Shown piece by piece: positions 1-8,647 of a stretch of DNA of 64,000 nt (its first letter is position 1; every line of letters begins with the position of its first letter). The translations under genes and the position numbers were made by a program. A model generated the notes under the pieces. It saw nothing but the letters and a program-made list of their open reading frames with translations. It ran no database searches and had not been told where the DNA came from. The stretch comes from Amycolatopsis nalaikhensis (lineage in GTDB: Bacteria; Actinomycetota; Actinomycetes; Mycobacteriales; Pseudonocardiaceae), in NCBI RefSeq assembly GCF_030264295.1, contig NZ_CP127173.1, forward strand, positions 9,865,501 to 9,929,500, given 5' to 3'.

Positions 1-159
1 CGCCGTGTAGATCGTGCCCGGGAGCTTCGGGTGCGGCTCCGCCGTCTTCGCCAGCAACGCGATGTTCGCGCCGTCCGCAGCCGCTCGGAGTGCGATCGCC
101 TCGCCGATGCCCCGGCTGCCGCCGGACATGATGATCGTCTTGCCGTCCAGTGTAGACAA
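1..159 (-). CDS. SDR-family oxidoreductase, HSDL2-like (3' end outside window)
   Basis: The first 53 residues are inside the window; the rest lies before base 1. The start is TTG at 159-157, placed by a strong AGGAGGG ribosome-binding site about 8 bases upstream. The N-terminus has the Rossmann cofactor motif GGSRGIGEAIALRAA followed by ANIALLAKTAEPHPKLPGTI, the hallmark of the hydroxysteroid-dehydrogenase-like 2 (HSDL2) branch of short-chain dehydrogenases, which bind NAD(P)(H). It is the last visible gene of the acyl-CoA operon, 10 bases after the preceding stop. It probably oxidises or reduces an alcohol/ketone intermediate of that pathway. The substrate is unknown. Confidence 0.85.
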   Translation of the reverse strand, partial: MSTLDGKTIIMSGGSRGIGEAIALRAAADGANIALLAKTAEPHPKLPGTIYTA

Positions 160-169
160 AGCGACCCTC

Positions 170-1336
170 CTAGTAGGACTTCGGGAGGCCGAGGCTGTGC
201 TGGCCGACGAAGTTGAGCACCATCTCGCGGCTGACCGGGGCGATCCGGCCCAAGCGCACCGCCGTCACCAGGGTGCCGAGGCCGTACTCGGTCGCCAAGC
301 CGTTGCCGCCGTGTGTCTGGACCGCCTGGTCCGTCGCTCGGATCGCCACCTCGGCCGCCGCGTACTTGGCCATGTTCGCCGATTCGCCCGCGCCGAAGTC
401 GTCGCCCGAATCGTAGAGCGACGCCGCCTTCTGCGTCATCAGCTTCGCCAGCTCCAGCTCGATCTTGATCTCCGCCAGCGGGTGCGCCAGGCCCTGGTGC
501 GTGCCGATCGGTGCGCCCCAGACCTTCCGCTCGTTCGCGTAGCCGACCGCCTTCGCCAGCGCGTACCGGGCGATGCCCAGTGAGAACGACGCGCCCATGA
601 TGCGTTCCGGGTTCAGGCCCGCGAACAGCTGCGCGATCGCCGCGTCCTCCTCGCCCACCAGCGCCTCCGCCGGGAGCTTGACGTCGTCGAGGAACAGCGA
701 GAACTGGTTCTCCGGTGCGATGATGTCCATCGGGATCTTCGTGTACTCGAAGCCCTCGGTGCCCGTCGGCAGGATGAACAGCGCGGGCTTCAGCTTGCCC
801 GTCTTCGCGTCCTCGGTGCGGCCGACCACCAGCACCGCGTCGGCCTCGTCGACGCCGGAGATGAACACCTTGCGTCCACTGAGGACCCAGCCGTCGCCGT
901 CGCGCTTGGCCGTCGTCGTGATCTTGTGGGAGTTCGAGCCCGCGTCCGGCTCGGTGATCGCGAAGACCATCCGCTTGGTTCCGTCGGCGATGCCCGGCAG
1001 CCACTGCTTCTTCTGCTCTTCGGTGCCGAAGCGGGAGATCACCGTGCCGCAGATCGCCGGCGAGACGACCATCAGCAGCAACGGCGAGCCCGCCGCGGCC
1101 AGCTCTTCGAGCACTGCCGCGAGGTCGGCGATGCCCGCACCCCCGCCGCCGTACTCCTCGGGGATGTTGACGCCGAGGTAGCCCAGCCGGCCGGCCTCGT
1201 CCCACAGCTCGTGGGTCTTCTCGTCCGCCCGCGCCTTGCGGGCGTAGTACTCGTGCCCGTACTTGGCGCCGAGCTCGGCGACCGCCTTGCGGAGCGCGAT
1301 CCGCTCTTCCGGCTCGATGAAGTTCATGGCGTTCAT
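170..1336 (-). CDS. Acyl-CoA dehydrogenase
   Basis: 388-residue flavoprotein of the acyl-CoA dehydrogenase family, which introduces an alpha-beta double bond into an acyl-CoA and passes electrons to ETF. Visible family features are the N-terminal helical domain, the FAITEPDAGSNSHKI FAD/substrate segment in the middle domain, and the C-terminal QAVQTHGGNGLATEYGLG segment that binds FAD. ATG at 1336 overlaps the stop of the biotin carboxylase gene as ATGA, so the genes are translationally coupled; a second ATG lies three codons later. It is one of two acyl-CoA dehydrogenases in this operon, which suggests successive dehydrogenations or two substrates. Substrate specificity cannot be read from the sequence. 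Confidence 0.93.
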   Translation of the reverse strand: MNAMNFIEPEERIALRKAVAELGAKYGHEYYARKARADEKTHELWDEAGRLGYLGVNIPEEYGGGGAGIADLAAVLEELAAAGSPLLLMVVSPAICGTVISRFGTEEQKKQWLPGIADGTKRMVFAITEPDAGSNSHKITTTAKRDGDGWVLSGRKVFISGVDEADAVLVVGRTEDAKTGKLKPALFILPTGTEGFEYTKIPMDIIAPENQFSLFLDDVKLPAEALVGEEDAAIAQLFAGLNPERIMGASFSLGIARYALAKAVGYANERKVWGAPIGTHQGLAHPLAEIKIELELAKLMTQKAASLYDSGDDFGAGESANMAKYAAAEVAIRATDQAVQTHGGNGLATEYGLGTLVTAVRLGRIAPVSREMVLNFVGQHSLGLPKSY

Positions 1337-3282
1337 GCGTTTTCTCCCACCACCGCGAGGATCGTGCCCACTTCGACCTGCTGACCGACCGTGACCGGGA
1401 GCTCCGCCACCACGCCGTCGGCGGGGGCGGCGATCCGGTGTTCCATCTTCATCGCCTCGAGCCACAGCAGCGGGTCGCCCGCCTTCACCGCGTCCCCGGC
1501 CTGAACCGCGAGCCGGACGACGGTGCCCGGCATCGGCGCCACCAGGGACCCGGCGGCCAGTGCCGCGTCCGGGTCGGCGAACCGCGGCTCGGCCTTGAGC
1601 GCCACGGAACCCAGCGGCGAGTCCACGTAGGACACGCCGTCGTGCCGGGCGACGTCGAACGTGCGCCGCACCCCGGCGACGTCCAGCACGACCCGGCCCG
1701 GCTCGGCCGTCACCAGGTCGGCTTCGAAACCTTCCGCGCGGAGGCCGTCCCGGGTCAGTGAGTAGACGACCTCGTACTCGCGGTCGGCGACCGTGAAGAC
1801 CTTGCGCTGCCCGGCCGAACGGACGTTGCGCCAGCCGCTGGGCAGCCTGCCCTGCGTGGTCGCGGCCGCCCGGTTGCCCGCCGCGTCGGCCAGCGCCGCG
1901 GCCAGCGCCGAGAGACGCTCGGTGTCCTCAGTGGCCAGTGGTGCGGCGAGGGTGTCGAGACCGTGGCGGTCGAAGAACGCCGTGTCGGTCTCCCCGGCCA
2001 GGAACGCCTCGTGCCGCAGGATGTTCACCAGGAGATCGCGGTTGGTGACGACACCGTGGATCTTGGCCGCGGCCAGCGCCTTGGCCAGCCGCCGGGCGGC
2101 TTCGGCGCGGGTCGGGGCCCACGTGACCACCTTGGCGAGCATCGGGTCGTAGTGGACCCCCACCACGGAACCGCTCTCGAACCCCGAGTCGAGCCGCAGC
2201 CCCGGCCCGTGCGTGAACGAACGGTCCACATCGGGCACTTCGAACGTGTGCAGCGTGCCGCTCTGCGGCTGCCAGCCCGCGGCCGGGTCCTCGGCGTAGA
2301 GCCGGACCTCGATCGAATGGCCCACCGTGGGCGGCGGGTCGGCCGGGAGCCGCTCGCCCTCGGCGATCCGCAGCTGCAACGCGACCAGGTCGAGGCCGGT
2401 GACGTTCTCGGTGACCGGGTGCTCGACCTGCAAGCGCGTGTTCATCTCCAGGAAGTAGAACCGGCCGTCCGGCCCGGCCAGAAACTCGACCGTGCCCGCA
2501 CCGACGTAGTCGATCGCCTTGGCGGCCTTGCGCGCGGCTTCGAACAGCTCCTCGCGCATGGCCGCGTCGACGAACGGCGACGGTGCCTCCTCGACGACCT
2601 TCTGGTGGCGGCGCTGGATCGAGCACTCGCGCTCCCCCACCGCCCACACCGTGCCGTGGGTGTCGGCCAGGACCTGGACCTCGATGTGGCGCCCGGTCTC
2701 CAGGTACCGCTCGCAGAAGACGGTCGGGTCGCCGAACGCCGATCCGGCTTCCGCGCTGGCGCCTTCCACCGCTTCGGCCAGCTCGTCGAGCGAGCGGACC
2801 ACGCGCATGCCGCGGCCACCACCGCCGGCGGACGCCTTGACCAGCAACGGCAAGTCGTCCTCGGTCACCGAGGCCGGGTCCAGTTCGGACAGCACGGGCA
2901 CCCCGGCCGTGGCCATCAGCCGCTTGGACTCCACTTTGGAGCCCATCGTCTCGATCGCCGACGGTGGCGGCCCGACCCACGTCAGCCCGGCGTCGAGGAC
3001 GGCCCGCGCGAACGCGGCGTTCTCGGACAGGAAGCCGTAGCCCGGGTGGACGGCGTCGGCGCCGGTCTCGGCCGCGGCCTTGACCAGCAGCTCGGCACGC
3101 AGGTACGTGTCCGACGGCGCGTTGCCGGGCAGCCGGACGGCGGCGTCGGCCTCGAGGGCGTGCGGGGCGGCGGCATCGGCGTCGGAGAACACCGCGACCG
3201 TGCCGATCCCGGCGTCGCGGCAGGTGCGGAACACGCGGCGGGCGATCTCGCCGCGGTTGGCGACCAGCAGGTTCTGGATCAT
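1333..3282 (-). CDS. Acyl-CoA carboxylase alpha subunit (biotin carboxylase + BCCP)
   Basis: 649 residues. It carboxylates its own biotin using ATP and bicarbonate, then hands the carboxyl group to the beta subunit encoded just upstream. Domain order: biotin carboxylase N-terminal domain (LLVANRGEIARRV), ATP-grasp with the glycine loop KASAGGGGRGMRVV, the EMNTRLQVEHPVTE catalytic segment, biotin carboxylase C-terminal domain, BT linker, and a C-terminal biotinyl domain with EAMKMEH, where Lys612 should carry biotin. The arrangement is that of methylcrotonyl-, geranyl- and propionyl-CoA carboxylase alpha chains. The start ATG lies 7 bases after the beta-subunit stop. Given the AtuA and acyl-CoA dehydrogenase neighbours, a methylcrotonyl- or geranyl-CoA type substrate is more likely than propionyl-CoA. 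Confidence 0.93.
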   Translation of the reverse strand: MIQNLLVANRGEIARRVFRTCRDAGIGTVAVFSDADAAAPHALEADAAVRLPGNAPSDTYLRAELLVKAAAETGADAVHPGYGFLSENAAFARAVLDAGLTWVGPPPSAIETMGSKVESKRLMATAGVPVLSELDPASVTEDDLPLLVKASAGGGGRGMRVVRSLDELAEAVEGASAEAGSAFGDPTVFCERYLETGRHIEVQVLADTHGTVWAVGERECSIQRRHQKVVEEAPSPFVDAAMREELFEAARKAAKAIDYVGAGTVEFLAGPDGRFYFLEMNTRLQVEHPVTENVTGLDLVALQLRIAEGERLPADPPPTVGHSIEVRLYAEDPAAGWQPQSGTLHTFEVPDVDRSFTHGPGLRLDSGFESGSVVGVHYDPMLAKVVTWAPTRAEAARRLAKALAAAKIHGVVTNRDLLVNILRHEAFLAGETDTAFFDRHGLDTLAAPLATEDTERLSALAAALADAAGNRAAATTQGRLPSGWRNVRSAGQRKVFTVADREYEVVYSLTRDGLRAEGFEADLVTAEPGRVVLDVAGVRRTFDVARHDGVSYVDSPLGSVALKAEPRFADPDAALAAGSLVAPMPGTVVRLAVQAGDAVKAGDPLLWLEAMKMEHRIAAPADGVVAELPVTVGQQVEVGTILAVVGENA

Positions 3283-3289
3283 CGCTCAC

Positions 3290-4888
3290 TCACATCCGGA
3301 AGACGCCGAAGCCCTCGGCGCCCTTCACTGGTCCATTGTGGATCGCGGACAGGCTCAGCCCGAGCACGGTCCGGGTGTCACGCGGGTCGATGATGCCGTC
3401 GTCGTAGAGCATGCCGGAGAGGAACATCGGCATCGACTCGGCCTCGATCTGACCTTCCACCATGGCGCGCATGGCCTTGTCGTGCTCCTCGTTGTACTCC
3501 TGGCCGCGGCTCTCGGCCGCCGCGCGGGCCACGATGGACAGCACCCCGGCCAGCTGAGCCGGGCCCATCACCGCGGACTTCGCGCTCGGCCACGCGAACA
3601 GGAACCGCGGGTCGTAGGCACGACCGCACATGCCGTAGTGCCCGGCGCCGTACGACGCTCCCATGAGGACGGACAGGTGCGGCACCTTCGAGTTCGACAC
3701 GGCGTTGATCATCATCGCGCCGTGCTTGATGATGCCGCTCTGCTCGTACTCCTTGCCGACCATGTAGCCGGTCGTGTTGTGCAGGAACACCAGCGGTGTG
3801 TCGATCTGGTTGGCCAGCTGGATGAACTGCGCGGCCTTCTGCGACTCCTCGCCGAACAGCACGCCCTGGGCGTTGGCCAGCACGCCGACCGGGTAACCGT
3901 GGATGCTCGCCCAACCGGTGACCAGCGAAGAGCCGTACAGCGGCTTGAACTCGTCGAAGTCGGAGCCGTCGACGACGCGGGCGATGACCTCGCGCGGGTC
4001 GAACGGCACCTTGAGGTCGGTCGGCACGATGCCGAGCAGGTCCTCGGCGTCGTACAGCGGCTCGTCGTAGTCCGGCTTCGGCGTCGGCCCCTGCTTGGTC
4101 CAGTTGAGCCGCTTGATGATGTTGCGGCCCAGGCGGATGGCGTCGGCCTCGTCGACGGCCAAGTAGTCGGCCAGGCCGGACGTCCGCGCGTGCATCTCGG
4201 CGCCGCCGAGCGACTCGTCGTCGGACTCCTCACCGGTCGCCATCTTGACCAGCGGCGGACCGCCGAGGAACACCTTCGCGCGTTCCTTGACCATCACGAC
4301 GTAGTCCGACATGCCCGGCAGGTACGCGCCACCGGCGGTCGAGTTGCCGAAGACCAGCGCGACCGTCGGGCAGCCCGCGGCCGAGGCGCGGGTGATGTCC
4401 CGGAAGATCCGGCCGCCCGGGATGAAGATCTCCTTCTGCGTCGGCAGGTCCGCGCCGCCGGACTCGACGAGATTGATCGTCGGCAGCCGGTTCTGCGCGG
4501 CGATGTCCGCGGCCCGGAAGGACTTCTTCGTGGTCCAGGGGTTGCTCGCGCCGCCCTTGACCGTCGGGTCGCTCGCCGAGATCAGGCACTCGACGCCTTC
4601 GACGACGCCGATGCCGGTCACCAGGCTCGCGCCGACGCGGTAGTCGGTGCCCCACGCGGCCAGCGGCGACAGCTCCAGGAACGGCGAGTCCTGGTCGAGC
4701 AGCAGCTCGATCCGTTCCCGCGCGAGGAGCTTGCCGCGCTTGCGGTGCCGTTCGACGTATTTCTCGCCGCCACCGGCCACGGCCTTGGCGTGCTCGGCGT
4801 CGATCTCGGCGAGCTTCTCCAGCATCGCGTCGCGGTTCGCGCCGAACTCGGCGGCCCGCGTGTCCACTGTGGACCTCAGGGTAGTCAC
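3290..4888 (-). CDS. Acyl-CoA carboxylase beta subunit (carboxyltransferase)
   Basis: 532 residues, the normal length for a methylcrotonyl/geranyl-CoA carboxylase beta chain. It transfers CO2 from biotin to an acyl-CoA. Both crotonase-fold halves are present: the N-terminal acyl-CoA-binding half (NLVESGGADLPTQKEIF, GNSTAGGAYLPGMSDYV) and the C-terminal carboxybiotin half (FLHNTTGYMVGKEYEQSG, GASYGAGHYGMCGRAYDP). The GTG start at 4888 overlaps the previous stop as GTGA, which fixes the start. The long motif agreement favours the MCC/GCC type over propionyl-CoA carboxylase. Separating methylcrotonyl- from geranyl-CoA specificity needs alignment of the acyl-pocket Phe/Gly position. Confidence 0.92.
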   Translation of the reverse strand: MTTLRSTVDTRAAEFGANRDAMLEKLAEIDAEHAKAVAGGGEKYVERHRKRGKLLARERIELLLDQDSPFLELSPLAAWGTDYRVGASLVTGIGVVEGVECLISASDPTVKGGASNPWTTKKSFRAADIAAQNRLPTINLVESGGADLPTQKEIFIPGGRIFRDITRASAAGCPTVALVFGNSTAGGAYLPGMSDYVVMVKERAKVFLGGPPLVKMATGEESDDESLGGAEMHARTSGLADYLAVDEADAIRLGRNIIKRLNWTKQGPTPKPDYDEPLYDAEDLLGIVPTDLKVPFDPREVIARVVDGSDFDEFKPLYGSSLVTGWASIHGYPVGVLANAQGVLFGEESQKAAQFIQLANQIDTPLVFLHNTTGYMVGKEYEQSGIIKHGAMMINAVSNSKVPHLSVLMGASYGAGHYGMCGRAYDPRFLFAWPSAKSAVMGPAQLAGVLSIVARAAAESRGQEYNEEHDKAMRAMVEGQIEAESMPMFLSGMLYDDGIIDPRDTRTVLGLSLSAIHNGPVKGAEGFGVFRM

Positions 4889-6033
4889 GAGGTGTATCCC
4901 AATCGCTTCGCGGCCAGGCCGGTGAGGATCTCGGTGGTGCCGCCGCCGATGCCGAGGATCCGGACGTCGCGGTAGTGGCGCTCCACTTCGGACTCGCGCA
5001 TGTAGCCGAGCCCGCCGTGCAGCTGGACGGCCTCGTTGACCACCCACTCGGCGGCCTCGACGGCGGTGTTCTTGGCGAAACAGGCTTCGGCGATGACCTC
5101 TTCCCCGGACACGTGCCGGATCGCGGCCTGCCGGGTGTAGACGCGGGCGACGTCGATCTTCCGCGCCATCTCGGTGAGCTTGTGCTGCACGACCTGCCGG
5201 GAGATGAGCGGACGGCCGAACGTCTCCCGCAGGCGGCACCAGTCCAGCGTCAGGTCGAGGGCCCGCTGGGCGTGCGCGTACGCCTGCACGGCCAGCGAAA
5301 GCCGTTCGGTGACGAACTGGGTGGCCACCTGTGCGAACCCGCTGTTCTCGGCCCCGACCAGGTTCTCCACCGGCACCCGGACGTCCACGTAGGACAGCTC
5401 GGCGGTGTCGGAGCAGAGCCAGCCCATCTTCTCCAGCTTGCGGGACACGGTGAACCCGGGCGTTCCGCGCTCGACGACGATCAGCGACAGGCCGTGAGCG
5501 CCGTCGCCGCCGGTGCGCACGACCGTCGTGACGAAGTCCGCGCGGCAGCCGGAGGTGATGAACGTCTTGGCGCCGTTGATGACGTACTCGTCGCCTTCAC
5601 GCACGGCCGTCGTCCGGATCCCGGCGACGTCGGAGCCGCCGTCGGGTTCGGTGACGGCCAGCGAGCCGATCTTGTCCCCGGCCAGCGTCGGGCGCACCCA
5701 GCGCTCGATCTGCACCGGGTCGTTCGCCTCGGCGATGTGCGGGACGGCGATGCCGCAGGTGAACAGCGACGCGAAGAGCCCACCGGAGCCGCCCGCGTAG
5801 TGGATCTCCTCAGCGACGACCAGCGCGTCCAGGTAGTTGCCGTCGCCGCCGCCGATCTCCTCGGGGAAGGCGACGCCCAGTAGGCCGAGGTCCCCGGCCT
5901 TGCGGTGCAGTTCGCGGGGCAGCTCGCCCTCGCGCTCCCAGCCGTCGAGGTGCGGCAGGACCTCCTGCTCGACGAACTTCCGCACGGTCTTGCGCAGCTC
6001 GGCCCGCTCGGGGGTCCGGAACGGGTCGGTCAC
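4885..6033 (-). CDS. Acyl-CoA dehydrogenase (AtuD/citronellyl-CoA type position)
   Basis: 382-residue acyl-CoA dehydrogenase. Key segments are LAVTEPDGGSDVAGIRTTAV (FAD and substrate binding), NGAKTFITSGCRADF, and the C-terminal QLHGGLGYMRESEVERHYRD with GIGGGTTEI. The family's catalytic Glu lies in this C-terminal region. GTG at 6033 overlaps the AtuA stop (GTGA), and the gene ends inside the start of the carboxyltransferase gene. The order AtuA, dehydrogenase, carboxylase matches the logic of acyclic-terpene or leucine-type degradation, in which dehydrogenation precedes carboxylation of a beta-methyl enoyl-CoA. Calling the substrate citronellyl-CoA would be inference only. Confidence 0.9.
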   Translation of the reverse strand: MTDPFRTPERAELRKTVRKFVEQEVLPHLDGWEREGELPRELHRKAGDLGLLGVAFPEEIGGGDGNYLDALVVAEEIHYAGGSGGLFASLFTCGIAVPHIAEANDPVQIERWVRPTLAGDKIGSLAVTEPDGGSDVAGIRTTAVREGDEYVINGAKTFITSGCRADFVTTVVRTGGDGAHGLSLIVVERGTPGFTVSRKLEKMGWLCSDTAELSYVDVRVPVENLVGAENSGFAQVATQFVTERLSLAVQAYAHAQRALDLTLDWCRLRETFGRPLISRQVVQHKLTEMARKIDVARVYTRQAAIRHVSGEEVIAEACFAKNTAVEAAEWVVNEAVQLHGGLGYMRESEVERHYRDVRILGIGGGTTEILTGLAAKRLGYTS

Positions 6034-7718
6034 AGGAGCACCTCGGGGATGTCGATGAGCCGGGAGCGCAGCCACTCGCCCAGCGCCTTGGCCTGCGGGT
6101 CGAACCGCGCCTGCGACGCGACGCCCTGGCCGAGAATGCCTTCGACGACGAAGTTCATCGCCCGCAGGTTCGGCAGGAGGTAGCGCGTCACGGTGAGGTC
6201 GGCGGTCTCGGGCAGCAGCAGCTTGAACTCGGCGACGGTCAGCCGGTGCACCAGCCACCGCCACGCTTCTTCCGACCGCACCCAGACACCGAGGTTGGCG
6301 TTGCCCCCCTTGTCGCCGCTGCGGGCCCCGGCGATCGTGCCCAGCGGCACCCGCCGCACGCGCCCGTGGTCCAACGGCTCCGGCAACGCGGGCTCGTCCA
6401 CTTCGGACAATTCACGGGTGGACGTCGAAGGCGCTATGTCGACTCGCATCCCGTCCGGCAGCACGGCGACGTGCGGAACCTCGCGGGCGTCCACATAGGC
6501 CGCGGTGTAGACGCCGAACGGCGACGCGTCCGACGGCGGCGCGGTGACGTGGAACCCCGGGTAGCTCGCCAGGGCCAGCTCGACGGCGGCGCCGGTGAAC
6601 GCCCGCCCGGCCACCTTCGGGTCGGCGTCCTTGACGGCCACGTGCAGCAACGCGCTCGCGGTCTGCTCGGTGTCGGCGTCGGCGTGGTCGGTGCGGGCCA
6701 GCGTCCAGCGGATCTCGGCGGGCGGCCGGTCCTTCAAGGACGCTTCGAGCTGTTCCCGCACCAGCGCGGCTTTCTCCTCGATGTCGAGTCCGGTGAGGAC
6801 GAACGTCGTCTCGTTGCGGAACCCGCCGAGGGTGTTCAGCGCGACCTTCAGCGTGGGCGGCGGGGCTTCGCCGCGGACGCCGGAGATGCGGACGCGGTCG
6901 GGCCCATCTTCGGTCAGCGAGAGCGTGTCGAACCGCGTGGTGACGTCCGGCCCGGCGTACCGCGCGCCGGTGATCTCGTACAGCAGCTGCGCGGTGACCG
7001 TGCCGACGTTCACCACGCCGCCGGTGCCCGGGTGCTTGGTGATGACGCTGGAGCCGTCGGCCTCGATCTCGGCGATCGGGAATCCGGGCACGCCGAGGGA
7101 ATGCTCGGTGAAGAAGGCGTAGTTGCCGCCGGTGGCCTGGGCCCCGCACTCGATGACGTGCCCGGCCGCGACCGCGCCGGCGAGGGCGTCGAAGTCGTCG
7201 CGGGCCCAGCCGTAGTGCGCGGCGGCCGGGCCGACGATCACCGACGCGTCGGTGACGCGCCCGGTCACGACGACGTCGGCGCCCGCGTTCAGGCACTCCG
7301 CGATGCCCCACGCGCCGAGGTAGGCGTTGGCGGTCAACGGTTTCCCGAGGTTCAGCTCCTCGGCGCGGGCCACCAGGTCGTCGCCTTCGACGTGCGCGAT
7401 CTTGACGTCGAGGCCCAGCTTGCCCGCCAGTTCGCGGAGGGCGCCGGCGAGCCCGGCCGGGTTGAGCCCGCCCGCGTTGGCGACGATCTTGACGCCTTTT
7501 TCCCGCGCCAGGCCGAGGTTCTCCTCCATCTGGCGCAGGAACGTCTTGGCGTAGCCGCGGTTGGCGTCCTTCATCCGGTCGCGGCCGAGGATGAGCATGG
7601 TCAGTTCGGCCAGGTAGTCGCCGGTCAGGACGTCGAGCGGGCCACCGGTGAGCATCTCGCGGACCGCGCTGAAGCGGTCGCCGTAGAAGCCGGACGCGTT
7701 GCCGATGCGGTAGGTCAT
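6030..7718 (-). CDS. AtuA family protein (DUF1446 + AtuA ferredoxin-fold domain)
   Basis: 562 residues. The N-terminal about 440 residues are the DUF1446/AtuA domain (starts MTYRIGNASGFYGDRFSAV; conserved IVANAGGLNPAGLA and VVTGRVTDASVIVGPAAAHY). The C-terminal about 110 residues form the small AtuA-associated ferredoxin-fold domain (GTIAGARSGDKGGNANLGVW). In Pseudomonas, atuA belongs to the acyclic terpene utilisation cluster, but its biochemical role is unsettled. ATG at 7718 overlaps the TIGR03084 stop as ATGA. Fusion of both domains in one chain is common in actinobacteria. The conserved glycine- and Asp-rich motifs suggest an enzyme rather than a structural protein. Confidence 0.9.
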   Translation of the reverse strand: MTYRIGNASGFYGDRFSAVREMLTGGPLDVLTGDYLAELTMLILGRDRMKDANRGYAKTFLRQMEENLGLAREKGVKIVANAGGLNPAGLAGALRELAGKLGLDVKIAHVEGDDLVARAEELNLGKPLTANAYLGAWGIAECLNAGADVVVTGRVTDASVIVGPAAAHYGWARDDFDALAGAVAAGHVIECGAQATGGNYAFFTEHSLGVPGFPIAEIEADGSSVITKHPGTGGVVNVGTVTAQLLYEITGARYAGPDVTTRFDTLSLTEDGPDRVRISGVRGEAPPPTLKVALNTLGGFRNETTFVLTGLDIEEKAALVREQLEASLKDRPPAEIRWTLARTDHADADTEQTASALLHVAVKDADPKVAGRAFTGAAVELALASYPGFHVTAPPSDASPFGVYTAAYVDAREVPHVAVLPDGMRVDIAPSTSTRELSEVDEPALPEPLDHGRVRRVPLGTIAGARSGDKGGNANLGVWVRSEEAWRWLVHRLTVAEFKLLLPETADLTVTRYLLPNLRAMNFVVEGILGQGVASQARFDPQAKALGEWLRSRLIDIPEVLL

Positions 7719-8506
7719 GCGAACTGCCCCGGCTTCCGGCCCGCCCCGGGCGGCCCGGCGAAGGCCTGCGCGATGCCGAGCCACTCCTCGACGTCGGCGC
7801 CGTGGGCGAGGAGATCGGTGTCGGCCGGGTGCCGCCGCTGCGTCACGACCAGGCAGAAGTCCAGCGCGCTGCCGGTGAGCTTCTGTTCGGCGTCCTCCGG
7901 GCCGAACGCCCAGGTGGAGCCGTCCGGCGCGGTCAGCTCGACGCGGAACTCCTCCGCCGGCGGGGCGAGCGAGTTGGTCAGGTAGGCGAAGTCGCGGGTG
8001 CGCGTGCCGAAGCGGGCGATGTGCCACAGCCGCGCGGTCGGCTCGCGGGTCAGGCCGAGCGCGTCGAAGACGTCCTGGCCGTGGGCCCAGGTTTCCATCA
8101 TCCGCGCGGTGGCCATGGAGGCCGCGCTCATCGGCGGCCCGTACCAGGGCAGCTTCTGCCCCTCCGGCACGGCGGCGAGCGCTTCGGCCAGCGCCGCGCG
8201 GCCGACCCGCCAGTCTTCGAGGATTTCGCGCGGCGGCCGCTCGGCCCCCGCGGCGGCGCCGTCGTCGACGTAGGTCTCCCCCGCCTTGAGCAGCTCTTCG
8301 ACCTCGGCCTGCCAGTCCTCCGGGTGGGCCGCCGCGATCAGGGCCTTGCGGTCGGTCCAGGCCAGGTGCGCGATCTGGTGCGCGATCGTCCACCCCGCGG
8401 CCGGGGTTTCCCGCGCCCAGTCCGACGCGGGCAGGTCCGCCACCACGTCGTCGATCGTCCGTGTCTCCGCGTCGAGATCCCCGAGGATCACGCCGAGATC
8501 CGCCAT
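7715..8506 (-). CDS. TIGR03084 family metal-binding protein (DinB/MDMPI-like)
   Basis: 263 residues. The N-terminal four-helix DinB/maleylpyruvate-isomerase-like domain has the metal-ligand candidates H in WTIAHQIAHLAW and H in MMETWAHGQDVF. The family is named TIGR03084 and occurs in actinobacteria, typically beside acyl-CoA catabolic genes; relatives use mycothiol or bind a divalent metal. First gene of the operon: ATG at 8506 is preceded by AGGAGG. Its 3' end overlaps atuA (ATGA). The role may be a thiol-dependent isomerisation or detoxification step, but no reaction is established for this family. Confidence 0.87.
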   Translation of the reverse strand: MADLGVILGDLDAETRTIDDVVADLPASDWARETPAAGWTIAHQIAHLAWTDRKALIAAAHPEDWQAEVEELLKAGETYVDDGAAAGAERPPREILEDWRVGRAALAEALAAVPEGQKLPWYGPPMSAASMATARMMETWAHGQDVFDALGLTREPTARLWHIARFGTRTRDFAYLTNSLAPPAEEFRVELTAPDGSTWAFGPEDAEQKLTGSALDFCLVVTQRRHPADTDLLAHGADVEEWLGIAQAFAGPPGAGRKPGQFA

Positions 8507-8600
8507 CCGCCGCCTCCTTGCGTCCTGCCGCCCAGCGTCGCACCGGCCGTCGGAAAAATCAAGCACGCCTGATTGTTTCGCCCCGGACGCTGCGGACACA

Positions 8601-8621
8601 CTATTGACATCTTGCCAGTAG
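8601..8621. promoter_or_regulatory. Candidate operator (imperfect palindrome) in the divergent acyl-CoA promoter region
   Basis: The 141-bp gap between two divergent catabolic units holds a 21-bp imperfect inverted repeat of the form CTAnTGnCAnnnTGnCAnTAG, with 7 of 10 base pairs symmetric. It contains a TTGACA (8604-8609) that could serve as a -35 for the rightward genes and lies 95 bp from the leftward start. TetR-family repressors commonly bind such sites in fatty-acyl-CoA catabolic clusters. No regulator gene is visible next to it, so one may lie beyond the left window edge. Confidence 0.4.
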
Positions 8622-8647
8622 CGGCGGACTGCAATACTTTCCTGACC

